From contig JANELJ010000133.1 of assembly GCA_024511395.1 (NCBI GenBank), positions 1 to 6,271 on the forward strand: 6,271 bases of DNA. Direction: 5' to 3'. This document shows, piece by piece, positions 1 to 6,142 of this stretch. Positions within the stretch are counted from its first letter, which is position 1. Each line of letters starts with the position of its first letter. The stretch is from Gammaproteobacteria bacterium. Its GTDB lineage: Bacteria; Pseudomonadota; Gammaproteobacteria; GRL18. The notes below the pieces were generated by a model. The model had not been told where the DNA came from and searched no databases. It was given only the letters and a program-made list of their open reading frames with translations. Position numbers and translations under genes: made by a program.

Positions 1-8
1 TGGTCTGG

Positions 9-55
9 AAATTTGCAAGGTAATAAGGCTTATTTTACCAAAAACCTGCAAATTT
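9..55. repeat. AT-rich stem-loop next to the mtgA remnant
   Basis: The 9-bp arms AAATTTGCA (9-17) and TGCAAATTT (47-55) are perfectly complementary. Inside them GGTAATAA (19-26) can pair with TTATT (30-34) and ACC (37-39), leaving a GGC loop and small bulges. The structure lies just beyond the truncated 3' end of mtgA. It could be a transcription terminator for the minus strand, although no U-tract follows the outer arm, or a small mobile repeat that replaced the mtgA end. Its function is unknown; the pairing is read directly from the sequence. Confidence 0.5.
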
Positions 56-107
56 AACACCCATAATTCGCCAATATTTCCTTATAAATCAATGCGCTAT
101 GATTTAT

Positions 108-719
108 TCAGGTCGGACTAGGTAATACTGCGGCCAGCCGTGCGGCTTTATGAAAAGTTAACCGGGCTGCTGGTTTATGAAAATAAGTCTGGCTGGCCAC
201 TTCCACGCCAAATATTCCCGAGCCAAACTCCACGATATTCAGATAAACTTCCAGGATCCGCTGTTTACTGACCATTAACTCCAGAATAACCGTTAAGCCG
301 GCTTCCAGTGCCTTACGTATCCAGCTTCTTCCCTCCCAGAAAAACAGATTTTTAATGGTTTGCTGACTAATGGTACTGGCACCTCGGACGGCTTTACCCT
401 GTCCACTGGCAGAAACAACATGTTTAATTGAATTAAAATCAAAGCCCGAATGCCGGGGAAATAACTGATCTTCCGCTGCAATCACAGCTAGTTTCATCGG
501 TTCAGAAATCCTGTCTCCATTAACCCATTGCTATTGTATTATGACCGGAAAATTATTCGGTGGCATGATCTGCCGCTGCAGTTTCCACATCCATACAGGC
601 AGATTAAACAGATTTAAACTGCCGACCAGTATCAATGACAACAGTAATAAAACCGTAAACAGCAGCAACAGTTTTTTTAACAGCCAGTTAAATATAGCTT
701 TAAGTTTCAAATTAAACAC
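108..719 (-). pseudogene. mtgA: Broken monofunctional peptidoglycan glycosyltransferase (MtgA)
   Basis: Intact MtgA is an inner-membrane GT51 enzyme that polymerises lipid II into glycan strands. Reading down from a GTG at 719 gives an N-terminal anchor with a Leu-rich membrane segment at about residues 13-38. An in-frame amber TAG follows (531-533, codon 63). The same frame then continues [20 protein letters not shown] into the full GT51 core: [12 protein letters not shown] with the catalytic Glu at about residue 83, [42 protein letters not shown] and YFHKPA. It ends at LAAVLPSPT followed by TGA (108-110). Against E. coli MtgA as I remember it, the amber falls at an ordinary alignable position with no gap, and about 38 C-terminal residues are missing. 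An ATG at 495-497 could start a 129-residue soluble piece, but it lacks the anchor and begins only eight residues before the catalytic Glu, so activity is unlikely. The start is uncertain: an ATG at 721-723 in another frame reaches a stop after three codons. Confidence 0.88.
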
Positions 720-847
720 CCATTTTTCCGTTTTTTATTCAGCTTTTTTTAGCTTTTCAGCAGCTATTCAGTATACCCCAAAGCACCGTAGAGTGACTGT
801 CTGCAGCTACTGTTTTTACCCTGAATCATGACACAGATATTTCAAAT

Positions 848-865
848 ATGAAATTTTTATGACAA
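848..865 (-). promoter_or_regulatory. Second Pho-box-like site, facing mtgA
   Basis: Read on the minus strand this is TTGTCATAAAAATTTCAT, which matches 15 of 18 positions of the Pho box consensus CTGTCATAWAWCTGTCAY. Its first half is strong and its second half (TTTCA instead of TGTCA) is weak. It lies back to back with the pstS Pho box, 18 bp apart. No good -10 follows at the usual spacing towards mtgA (the best is TATCTG, a poor match). It may be an accessory PhoB site or chance in AT-rich DNA. Confidence 0.4.
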
Positions 866-893
866 AACGCTTACAGGTTCTTTTTGTCATAAA
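856..893. repeat. Inverted repeat spanning the Pho sites
   Basis: TTTATGACAAAA (856-867) and TTTTGTCATAAA (882-893) are perfect 12-bp inverted arms separated by 14 bp. The arms are the strong halves of the two oppositely oriented Pho-box-like sites, so the symmetry is more likely due to paired PhoB binding sites than to an RNA hairpin. It lies upstream of the predicted pstS transcript start. Confidence 0.6.
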
Positions 894-917
894 TCTGTCA
901 CAATTGCTTCCTGTAAT
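884..917 (+). promoter_or_regulatory. Pho box and -10 of the pstS promoter
   Basis: TTGTCATAAATCTGTCAC (884-901) matches the enterobacterial Pho box consensus CTGTCATAWAWCTGTCAY at 17 of 18 positions; only the first base differs. Ten bases later TGTAAT (912-917) is a one-mismatch -10 hexamer. In PhoB-dependent promoters the Pho box takes the place of the -35 and sits about 10 bp before the -10, which is the layout seen here. Transcription should begin near 924, about 30 bases before the pstS ATG, and should be induced by PhoR-PhoB under phosphate limitation. The promoter appears undamaged although the genes behind it are broken. Confidence 0.87.
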
Positions 918-953
918 GACAACCTGAATTTGTTCATAAATGGAAAAATAAAG

Positions 954-2024
954 ATGTTTTCAAGAAAACCTGCTGTAAAACTTATTGCGGCCAATATTCT
1001 GGCCACCACCATGATCACTATGGCACAGGCCCGCGATCAGATAAAAATTGTTGGTTCTTCAACCGTTTATCCTTTTGCCAGCTCTGTTGCTGAAGAATTT
1101 GGAGCCGCCACTAATAACCCAACTCCTGTAGTTGAGTCCACCGGTTCTGGCGGCGGCATGAAATTATTCTGTAAAGGCAATGGTTTAAATACACCGGATA
1201 TTACCAATGCCTCACGTAGAATGAAAACCAAAGAGTTTAAACTATGTGACAAAAATGGTGTCACCGATATTACCGAAGCGGTTATTGGTTTTGACGGTAT
1301 CGCTATCGCACAGAACAAACAGAACCAGCCTTTAAGCATGACCAAAAAACAGTTATTACTAGCGGTTGCTGAACAAGTACCTTCCAAAGACGGTAAGTCT
1401 CTGGTTAAAAACCCCTACAAAAACTGGAAGGAAATTGATTCCAGCCTGCCTGACAGAGAAATTATTATTTACGGCCCACCTACCAGTTCCGGTACCCGTG
1501 ATGCTTTCGAAGACATGATAATGAAAGCATAAACCAAGAAAATGGATGTTTATACGGCTTTGTATAAAAAAGACAAGGTTAAAAACAAGGGCTATAAGAA
1601 ATATCATAAAGTCAGACAGGACGGTATTTATGTGCCTTCCGGTGAAAATGATAACCTGATTGTTCAGAAACTGGAAAAAAATCCTAAAGCCATTGGTATT
1701 TTCGGCTACAGCTTCCTGATGGAAAACGATGACAAAATTGCTGCGGCAAAAGTTGAAGGGGTATTACCTGACCCAGCTACCATTTCCAGCGGTCAATACC
1801 CGATTTCACATTCTCTATTTTTCTATATAAAAAATTCTCATAGAAAAGAAGTACCGGCTATCGACAAGTATGTTGAAATGTTTATGCAAGAAGACATGAT
1901 TGGCCCTGACGGTATTTTATCTGAAATCGGCCTGTTCCCCTTACCGGATGAACGCCGCTCTGCTATCAGAGCCAGTGTTTTAAAACACACTAAACTGACT
2001 TTGGACAACCTGGCTAAAAAATAA
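954..2024 (+). pseudogene. pstS: Phosphate-binding protein PstS, split by an in-frame stop
   Basis: PstS captures phosphate in the periplasm and passes it to the PstCAB ABC importer. The ATG at 954 is chosen because it opens directly on a signal peptide (MFSRKPAVKLIAANILATT, likely cleaved after AQA before RDQ) and has GGAA nine bases upstream; a TTG at 930 would only add eight residues. Family features are clear: IVGSSTVYPFA, the phosphate-loop region ESTGSGGGMKLFC, SSGTRDAFED, DGIYVPSGENDNLIVQKLE and AIGIFGYSF. Codon 193 is TAA (1530-1532), and the same frame continues without gap as TKKMDVY to a natural TAA at 2022-2024, giving 356 residues if the stop is ignored, a normal length. A single substitution such as TCA, CAA or GAA to TAA explains it. 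The first piece has a signal peptide but only about half of the two-lobed fold. The second has an ATG at 1542 without a good ribosome site and no signal peptide. Confidence 0.92.
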
Positions 2025-2030
2025 CCTTTT

Positions 2031-2211
2031 AACCTAAATTAATCAGTTGAAACGTAGCGAGAATGATCAGAGTGCTGGAGATACAAGGGTTTACAGGTTA
2101 TTTTGGCTTTATTCGTAGTCACTCTACGGGTGAAGTCAAAATATTCTGGAAAGCCTTGTAGATTCAGTGCTATGGACATTCGCAGTAGGTTCAAACTGAT
2201 TTATTTAGGTT
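2031..2211. repeat. 181-bp gap-free imperfect palindrome (MITE-like)
   Basis: The whole segment is an inverted repeat centred exactly on base 2121. The centre is CGTAG (2114-2118), loop TCACT, CTACG (2124-2128). By my count the two 88-base arms match at about 65 positions (74%) with no gaps, and many mismatches become G-U pairs in RNA. The ends are AACCTAAA (2031-2038) and TTTAGGTT (2204-2211). It begins seven bases after the pstS stop. No protein is encoded. It resembles a non-autonomous MITE or an extended REP-type element; as RNA it would fold into one long hairpin that could stabilise the pstS message and limit read-through into pstC. Both roles are inference. No flanking target duplication is obvious. 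Confidence 0.8.
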
Positions 2212-2221
2212 TAAGCCAGCA

Positions 2222-2239
2222 TTGATAATGGATTATCAA
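2222..2239. repeat. Perfect 18-bp palindrome before pstC
   Basis: TTGATAAT (2222-2229), GG, ATTATCAA (2232-2239) form perfect 8-bp inverted arms. It lies between the large palindrome and pstC. It could be an operator-like site or part of a decayed repeat; GATAAT/ATTATC recurs again at 2275-2280. I cannot name a binding protein. Confidence 0.45.
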
Positions 2240-2270
2240 AAGCCTTCTTCCCTTATGAGAAGATGGCTTT
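2238..2270 (+). other. Stem-loop in the pstS-pstC spacer
   Basis: AAAGCC (2239-2244) pairs with GGCTTT (2265-2270), and CTTCT (2244-2248) with AGAAG (2258-2262) after a bulge, leaving a loop of about nine bases. No run of T follows, so it is not a typical intrinsic terminator. As RNA it would sit between pstS and pstC, where hairpins often set differential expression of a binding-protein gene and its permease genes. Confidence 0.4.
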
Positions 2271-2313
2271 CCATATTATCGTGAATAAATCTGTTATATA
2301 ACTGGAGTGTCTC

Positions 2314-2794
2314 TTGAGACCCTTTGAACTTAAAAAAGACATAGTGGACTAAAAGAAAAAGTTATTCGTTTTCTGCTGGTTTCTGCTGCAGTAGTCTCCA
2401 TTCTGACCACCTTTGGGGTGCTATTTTCCATCCTGTTTGAAGCCATAGAATTTTTCCAGATGCGCAGCTTCTGGTACTTTATTACCGGAACAAAATGGTC
2501 ACCCGGTATGGCTGACAGCAAGTTCGGTGCCCTACCTATCTTTTCCAGCACCTTTGTTATTACCATTATTGCCATGTCGGTTGCGCTGCCTATCGGCCTG
2601 GGTAGTGCTATATTTTTAAGTGAGTACGCATCCCCTTTTATGCGTGACCACCTGAAACCCCTGCTGGAGATCCTGGCCGGGATCCCAACGGTAGTCTATG
2701 GTTTTTTTGCCGCTGCCATTGTCCATTTTTTTGGCCTGTTCGGCATTCATGCTTCTTTTAACAGCGCCCTGGCCAGCGGCGTAGTTATGGGCAT
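2314..2794 (+). pseudogene. pstC: Phosphate permease PstC, frameshifted and cut short
   Basis: PstC is one of two inner-membrane subunits of the phosphate ABC importer. GGAG at 2304-2307 lies six bases before a TTG (2314), and an in-frame stop at 2299-2301 rules out anything earlier. This frame reads LRPFELKKDIVD and hits TAA (2350-2352). Restoring one T after GTGGAC makes it run on as LKEKVIRFLLVSAAVVSILT, typical of PstC, so a one-base deletion near 2350 is the likely lesion. The rest, in frame from 2343, has a first membrane segment, FITGTKWSP, a second segment ending IGLGSAIFLSEYASPFMRDH, the conserved EILAGIPTVVYGFF, and SGVVMGI. Homology stops there, at about half of the normal length, before the EAA loop that contacts the ATPase PstB. 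The frame ends four codons later at TAG 2808-2810, in sequence belonging to the next fragment. Confidence 0.88.
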
Positions 2795-3040
2795 TATAAA
2801 ATTGTCGTAGTAGAAGAAAGCAAAAATGATGAGCTGTATAAAATTATTGAAAAAAGCCTGCTCAAAAAGACCAATGAAGATTTACACCTCTCCAGAGAAT
2901 ACCAGGACATTATGGCCGCCCTGCGCCGACTGGAAAAAATCGCCGACCGGGCACTGAGTATTGCTTCTTTAATGCATTATGCTAAAGTCGGAGGAGAAAT
3001 CAATAAAGTTCAATTATTAAGTAAGGGTGATAAGTACTGA
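2795..3040 (+). pseudogene. phoU: C-terminal fragment of a PhoU-like phosphate regulator
   Basis: PhoU represses Pho signalling through PstB and PhoR. From 2795 this frame reads about 81 residues beginning YKIVVVEESKNDELYKIIEK and ending at TGA 3038-3040. The helical segment EYQDIMAALRRLEKIADRAL carries the ExxxD pattern of the PhoU motif (usually LERIGDHAxNIAE). It has no start codon or ribosome site of its own and is out of frame with pstC. The usual operon order is pstS-pstC-pstA-pstB-phoU, so direct joining of a pstC 5' part to a phoU 3' part fits one deletion that also removed pstA and pstB. The assignment rests on one motif and the location. The PhoU-like tail of a Na/phosphate cotransporter is an alternative, and the first 25 residues are not recognised. 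Confidence 0.6.
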
Positions 3041-3068
3041 GGGGAAATGCATTCCGTAAACCCGGATA

Positions 3069-3087
3069 CTGTCATCTGAACTGACAG
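3069..3087 (+). promoter_or_regulatory. Small hairpin touching the rbgA ribosome site
   Basis: CTGTCA (3069-3074) and TGACAG (3082-3087) form a perfect 6-bp stem with a seven-base loop. The stem includes the first two bases of the AGGAG Shine-Dalgarno (3086-3090) that serves the rbgA ATG nine bases later. It could weakly modulate translation. The arm resembles a Pho-box half, but no second half lies 11 bp away in the same orientation. The spacer 3041-3099 holds nothing else I can support; GATACT at 3065-3070 is a possible -10 without a clear -35. Confidence 0.3.
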
Positions 3088-3099
3088 GAGCAACACTTA

Positions 3100-4017
3100 A
3101 TGGCAATTCACTGGTATCCGGGCCATATGCATAAAGCCAATAAAGAAATCAGGGAGACTCTGTCTGCCATTGATCTGATTATTGAAGTACTTGATGCCCG
3201 TATTCCCTACAGCAGCCAGAACCCTCTGCTCTCAAGCATCCGTGGTAACAAACCCTACATCAAGGTACTGACCAAAAGTGATCTGGCTGATCCGGACCTG
3301 ACCCGTCAATGGCAGAACTGGCTAGAACAGGAACAGGGGGTTAAAACCCTGTCCCTGACCACAGAGCATCCCGAACAGATGCGCAAGTTAATTGATCTGT
3401 GCAAAAAAATGATGATTAACCGTCCGGGTAAACGGGAACTCATCAATACCATGATTATGGGCATACCCAATGTCGGCAAATCCAGTTTAATTAATATTCT
3501 GGCAGGAAAAACCATTGCTAAAACCGGCAATGAACCGGCCGTCACCAAAGCTCAACAGCGTATTAAACTGGAGGGCGGCATCAATCTGCTGGATATGCCC
3601 GGGGTATTATGGCCAAAAGTGGAAAACGAGCCCAGTATGTATCGTCTGGCTATTTCCGGAGCCGTAAAAGACACCGCTTTTGAATACGATGATATTGCAT
3701 TTTTCGCAGCTGAATATTTAATATCAGCCTATCCTAAAGCGCTCATGGAACGCTTTAAACTGGAAACTGTCCCCAATAACGAGCTGGAGCTGATTGAAGC
3801 CATTGGCCGCAAACGCGGTTGTCTGCGCGGCGGTGGGCAGGTGGATTTAAACAAAGCCAGCAAGATACTGCTGACTGAACTGCGTGCCGGACAGATTGGG
3901 CGTATCAGCCTTGAAACACCCGGAATAATTGAACAGGAACTGATTGCTCTAAAACAGAAGCAAACCGGAAAAGCCGCAAAGAAAAAACGTGGCAGGGCAA
4001 ACAAAAAAAGAAAATAA
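3100..4017 (+). CDS. rbgA: Ribosome biogenesis GTPase RbgA/YlqF
   Basis: This cytoplasmic GTPase acts late in assembly of the 50S ribosomal subunit. The 305-residue protein is full length and intact. It begins MAIHWYPGHMHKANKEIRET, the typical family N-terminus, after AGGAG at 3086-3090. The G motifs are in circularly permuted order: DARIP at about 32-36, G4 TKSD at 58-61, G1 GIPNVGKSS at 121-129, a G2 Thr near 149 (AVTK) and G3 DMPG at 165-168. A helical C-terminal domain follows, ending in a strongly basic tail (KKKRGRANKKRK) suited to rRNA contact. The family has no classical catalytic Gln after G3, and the protein here fits. It stands alone on this strand and meets the AOR gene tail to tail. 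Its promoter is uncertain, because the upstream pst operon is damaged and may still read through. Its conservation amid broken neighbours fits a housekeeping role. Confidence 0.95.
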   Translation: MAIHWYPGHMHKANKEIRETLSAIDLIIEVLDARIPYSSQNPLLSSIRGNKPYIKVLTKSDLADPDLTRQWQNWLEQEQGVKTLSLTTEHPEQMRKLIDLCKKMMINRPGKRELINTMIMGIPNVGKSSLINILAGKTIAKTGNEPAVTKAQQRIKLEGGINLLDMPGVLWPKVENEPSMYRLAISGAVKDTAFEYDDIAFFAAEYLISAYPKALMERFKLETVPNNELELIEAIGRKRGCLRGGGQVDLNKASKILLTELRAGQIGRISLETPGIIEQELIALKQKQTGKAAKKKRGRANKKRK

Positions 4018-4037
4018 TAGAGGAAGCCCCTAGGAGC

Positions 4038-4054
4038 GCGGGCATCCTGCCCGC
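4038..4054. terminator. GC-rich hairpin between convergent genes
   Basis: GCGGGCA (4038-4044), loop TCC, TGCCCGC (4048-4054) form a perfect 7-bp stem, followed on the plus strand by ATTATTT. It sits in the 54-base gap between the convergent rbgA and AOR stops, where a bidirectional terminator is expected. The downstream T-tract is imperfect, so it may instead be one copy of a dispersed REP-like repeat; stems of this GCGGGC type are common as intergenic repeats. Confidence 0.55.
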
Positions 4055-4071
4055 ATTATTTAGGTTAAAGT

Positions 4072-6066
4072 TTACACATGACTATGATACTGCGCCGGTG
4101 TTTTAGAATCCGCTATATTATCGGGCCCGGCCTGAAAAGCCTGTTCCTGGGCATTGAGTATGGCCTGCCAGAAGGCCTGTGCCGTTAGCTGAATATCATC
4201 ATGGTTCTGCCAGCGGAACAAGCTATTATCCTCAGAACCACTGCTGCCGCAATATCCCAGGTAATTAAAAAACAGCTCTGCCATACGCCTAGTTTCCCAG
4301 GGCACCGCTTTACCCTTTTCATGTTCATTAATTTCCTGAGCCAGCTGGTAATGGAATTCCTTAAAATCAATATCCAGATCAAAGCGATCATTAATAATAA
4401 TACCGCATAAAGGCTCTGACCACTGACGGTGGAAGCGGCAGATACCGCAATTATCACTGATCAGCTCATACACCATGCGTTCGACATTCTTACGCCCCAG
4501 ATCATCCGGGGTAGTAAAACCGCCCCCGTAAAAGACATAATATTTACCCATTAAAGGCATGGGGCTGCCCATACCGGGAACCCAGTACTGGTTTGGTACC
4601 ATATGGCCATTGTCGGCATGGGAAAGAAATACCGCCCGTTCCAGTGGTTCCGTGTCCGGATACTGTTCATTTAAGTCATACGCCGCCAGACGAATACCTT
4701 TACGAAAAACGGCTGCACGCTCATCAAACAGGATGGCATTAATTAACTTAATAGCAAACTGCGCGTTACGCAGACTATCCTTCACCAGGTCAAATTCTTT
4801 AGTATCCGCAGTAAACTGCTGAAACTTCATTTCTGATTTATCAGGAAAACCGAATTTATCCGCCGGGATCAGATCATGCGCAACACATTCCATAATCCAT
4901 GCCAGGGTACCGCCAATCTGAATTGCGTCCATGCCCATAGCATCCGCATGGTCATTTAATATTTCCGCTGCTCTCTGATCAAAAACACCGCATTGAGGCC
5001 CCAGTGCATGGTAGGGTTCATAATCTTTTTTATACTTGCCATTAAGTTTTTTACAAGCTGTAGCGCAGGGCTCACCGCAATGGTCAAAGTTTTTGGTTGC
5101 TATGGTTTCTTCATTATATTGTTTCAGATAATGATCAACGATAAAGTCCTTGTGCTGCTTCAGGCGTTCCTCATTACTGGCGGAGGTACTGCGATAGTTA
5201 AAGGTCATCAGCATATCGCCAATATTATGCAGGTTGGCACCAAAGGTACCTCCGGTTTTAATTTTGGGATCATAGTAGTATTTTACGGTTGCGGCTTTAT
5301 CGACCTTCACTCCTTTATCACCAAAATGTTCGGTAAAATAAACGTCCGTATCTCTGGCTTTAGGCTTATAAGGATCCACCCAGTCACCGCCAAACAGACA
5401 GCCGACTATATTATGCTGATGAAACAGACGGCTGCCCATACCACCCCGTCCACACCAGTCAACCACTGCAGTAAACTTGCCTTTTTTTACCGTAGTGGAA
5501 GCAATAGTGCCTTCATTGGTCAACTCACCGGCCGGCCCAACCACAAAAGCACGTACCCTTTTTTTATCGTATTCATCCGCCCAGCGGTCAAAAATGGCAT
5601 GCTGCAGCGCATAAATACCAATAACCTCTTCACCGTCATAATCTTCTGAACGGGTTTTATAGCCCTTCCAGACCTGCTGATAATCTTCAAAAGGCTCAAG
5701 GCGTACTGATATATTATCACCATCATTATTAAGCAGCAGCACACTGGGTTTTTCACATCGACCCGACAGACAAACGTAATTAACCCCGACATGCTGGAAG
5801 GTATATGCGGCACCGCCCATGGAAGAGATATAAAAACTTTCCCATTGCGGACTGTAACCACAGAAAACCATGCGTCTGGAACCCGGTATAGAACTACTGG
5901 CTAACAGGCCTTCACCAAAAGTAAATACCTCCGGGTTTTCCTTGTAGCGTTTCCAGCCGTAATCCACCGGACCCAGAATTTTATCTTCTTTGGTAATTTC
6001 CTTAACCTGCCACTGGGCCGTATTCAGATCCACCAGCAATTCTTTTTGAATAAAGGGTACAGACAT
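4072..6066 (-). CDS. Aldehyde ferredoxin oxidoreductase family protein
   Basis: AOR-family enzymes use a bis-pterin tungsten (or molybdenum) cofactor and one [4Fe-4S] cluster to oxidise aldehydes to acids with ferredoxin; the related BamB reduces benzoyl-CoA. The 664-residue frame is open throughout. GGAG (minus strand, 6077-6074) lies seven bases before the ATG. Visible family features are an N-terminal AOR domain with GRGGMGS at about 206-212, a cluster motif C330-x3-C334-x3-C338, the pterin-contact segment DAMGMDAIQIGG at about 375-386, and CGICRF with C543 as the probable fourth cluster ligand. The first cysteines are spaced Cx3Cx3C rather than the CxxCx3C I recall from Pyrococcus AOR, and the usual GSKNLKAI after GRGG is replaced by RLFHQHNIVG, so this is a divergent clade. 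At 664 residues it is longer than Pyrococcus AOR (about 605) and closer to BamB. The substrate cannot be read from sequence. It is probably the last gene of a minus-strand operon. Confidence 0.9.
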   Translation of the reverse strand: MSVPFIQKELLVDLNTAQWQVKEITKEDKILGPVDYGWKRYKENPEVFTFGEGLLASSSIPGSRRMVFCGYSPQWESFYISSMGGAAYTFQHVGVNYVCLSGRCEKPSVLLLNNDGDNISVRLEPFEDYQQVWKGYKTRSEDYDGEEVIGIYALQHAIFDRWADEYDKKRVRAFVVGPAGELTNEGTIASTTVKKGKFTAVVDWCGRGGMGSRLFHQHNIVGCLFGGDWVDPYKPKARDTDVYFTEHFGDKGVKVDKAATVKYYYDPKIKTGGTFGANLHNIGDMLMTFNYRSTSASNEERLKQHKDFIVDHYLKQYNEETIATKNFDHCGEPCATACKKLNGKYKKDYEPYHALGPQCGVFDQRAAEILNDHADAMGMDAIQIGGTLAWIMECVAHDLIPADKFGFPDKSEMKFQQFTADTKEFDLVKDSLRNAQFAIKLINAILFDERAAVFRKGIRLAAYDLNEQYPDTEPLERAVFLSHADNGHMVPNQYWVPGMGSPMPLMGKYYVFYGGGFTTPDDLGRKNVERMVYELISDNCGICRFHRQWSEPLCGIIINDRFDLDIDFKEFHYQLAQEINEHEKGKAVPWETRRMAELFFNYLGYCGSSGSEDNSLFRWQNHDDIQLTAQAFWQAILNAQEQAFQAGPDNIADSKTPAQYHSHV

Positions 6067-6079
6067 TTATTTTCTCCAC

Positions 6080-6142
6080 TTATTCTTCAATCATAGGTAT
6101 GTCTTTAAGGATTTTATCATTTCGTTTCAATAGTTTACCCAT
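6080..6142 (-). CDS. Possible 20-codon ORF upstream of the AOR gene
   Basis: The frame reads MGKLLKRNDKILKDIPMIEE and stops 13 bases before the AOR start. Its ATG shares one base with the TGA of the preceding gene (TGATG), an arrangement typical of translational coupling, and GGAG lies ten bases upstream. The peptide is charged, with no cysteine and no membrane segment, and I do not recognise it. It could be a real small protein, a coupling leader, or the 3' remnant of a longer gene; chance is also possible at this length. Confidence 0.3.
   Translation of the reverse strand: MGKLLKRNDKILKDIPMIEE

Noticed and set aside
721..723. ATG as an alternative start of mtgA
   Set aside because: It is in a different frame from the anchor and reaches TAA after three codons. 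It would need a further frameshift, so the GTG at 719 is kept, with doubt.
786..798. The 13-mer CCGTAGAGTGACT, also present inverted at the centre of the 181-bp palindrome (2117-2129)
   Set aside because: The match does not extend by even one base on either side, and the surrounding sequence is not palindromic. One shared 13-mer is about what chance gives in a window this size.
531..1532. Stop codon reassignment (TAG and TAA read as sense) to explain mtgA and pstS
   Set aside because: TAA is the natural terminator of pstS, rbgA and the AOR gene here, neither intact gene contains in-frame TAG or TAA, and pstC has a frameshift and a deletion that recoding cannot explain. Gene decay is simpler.
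2795..3040. A functional PstC-PhoU fusion protein
   Set aside because: The two segments are in different frames, and the pstC frame ends at 2810, so no fusion can be made.
4056..4066. TTATTTAGGTT, identical to the right end of the 181-bp palindrome (2201-2211)
   Set aside because: An 11-base match is expected several times by chance in 6 kb, and no inverted partner lies nearby.
4993..5649. Plus-strand open frame of 218 codons opposite the AOR gene
   Set aside because: It lies wholly inside a well-supported AOR coding region on the other strand, shows no recognisable motif, and its composition is that of an antisense shadow.
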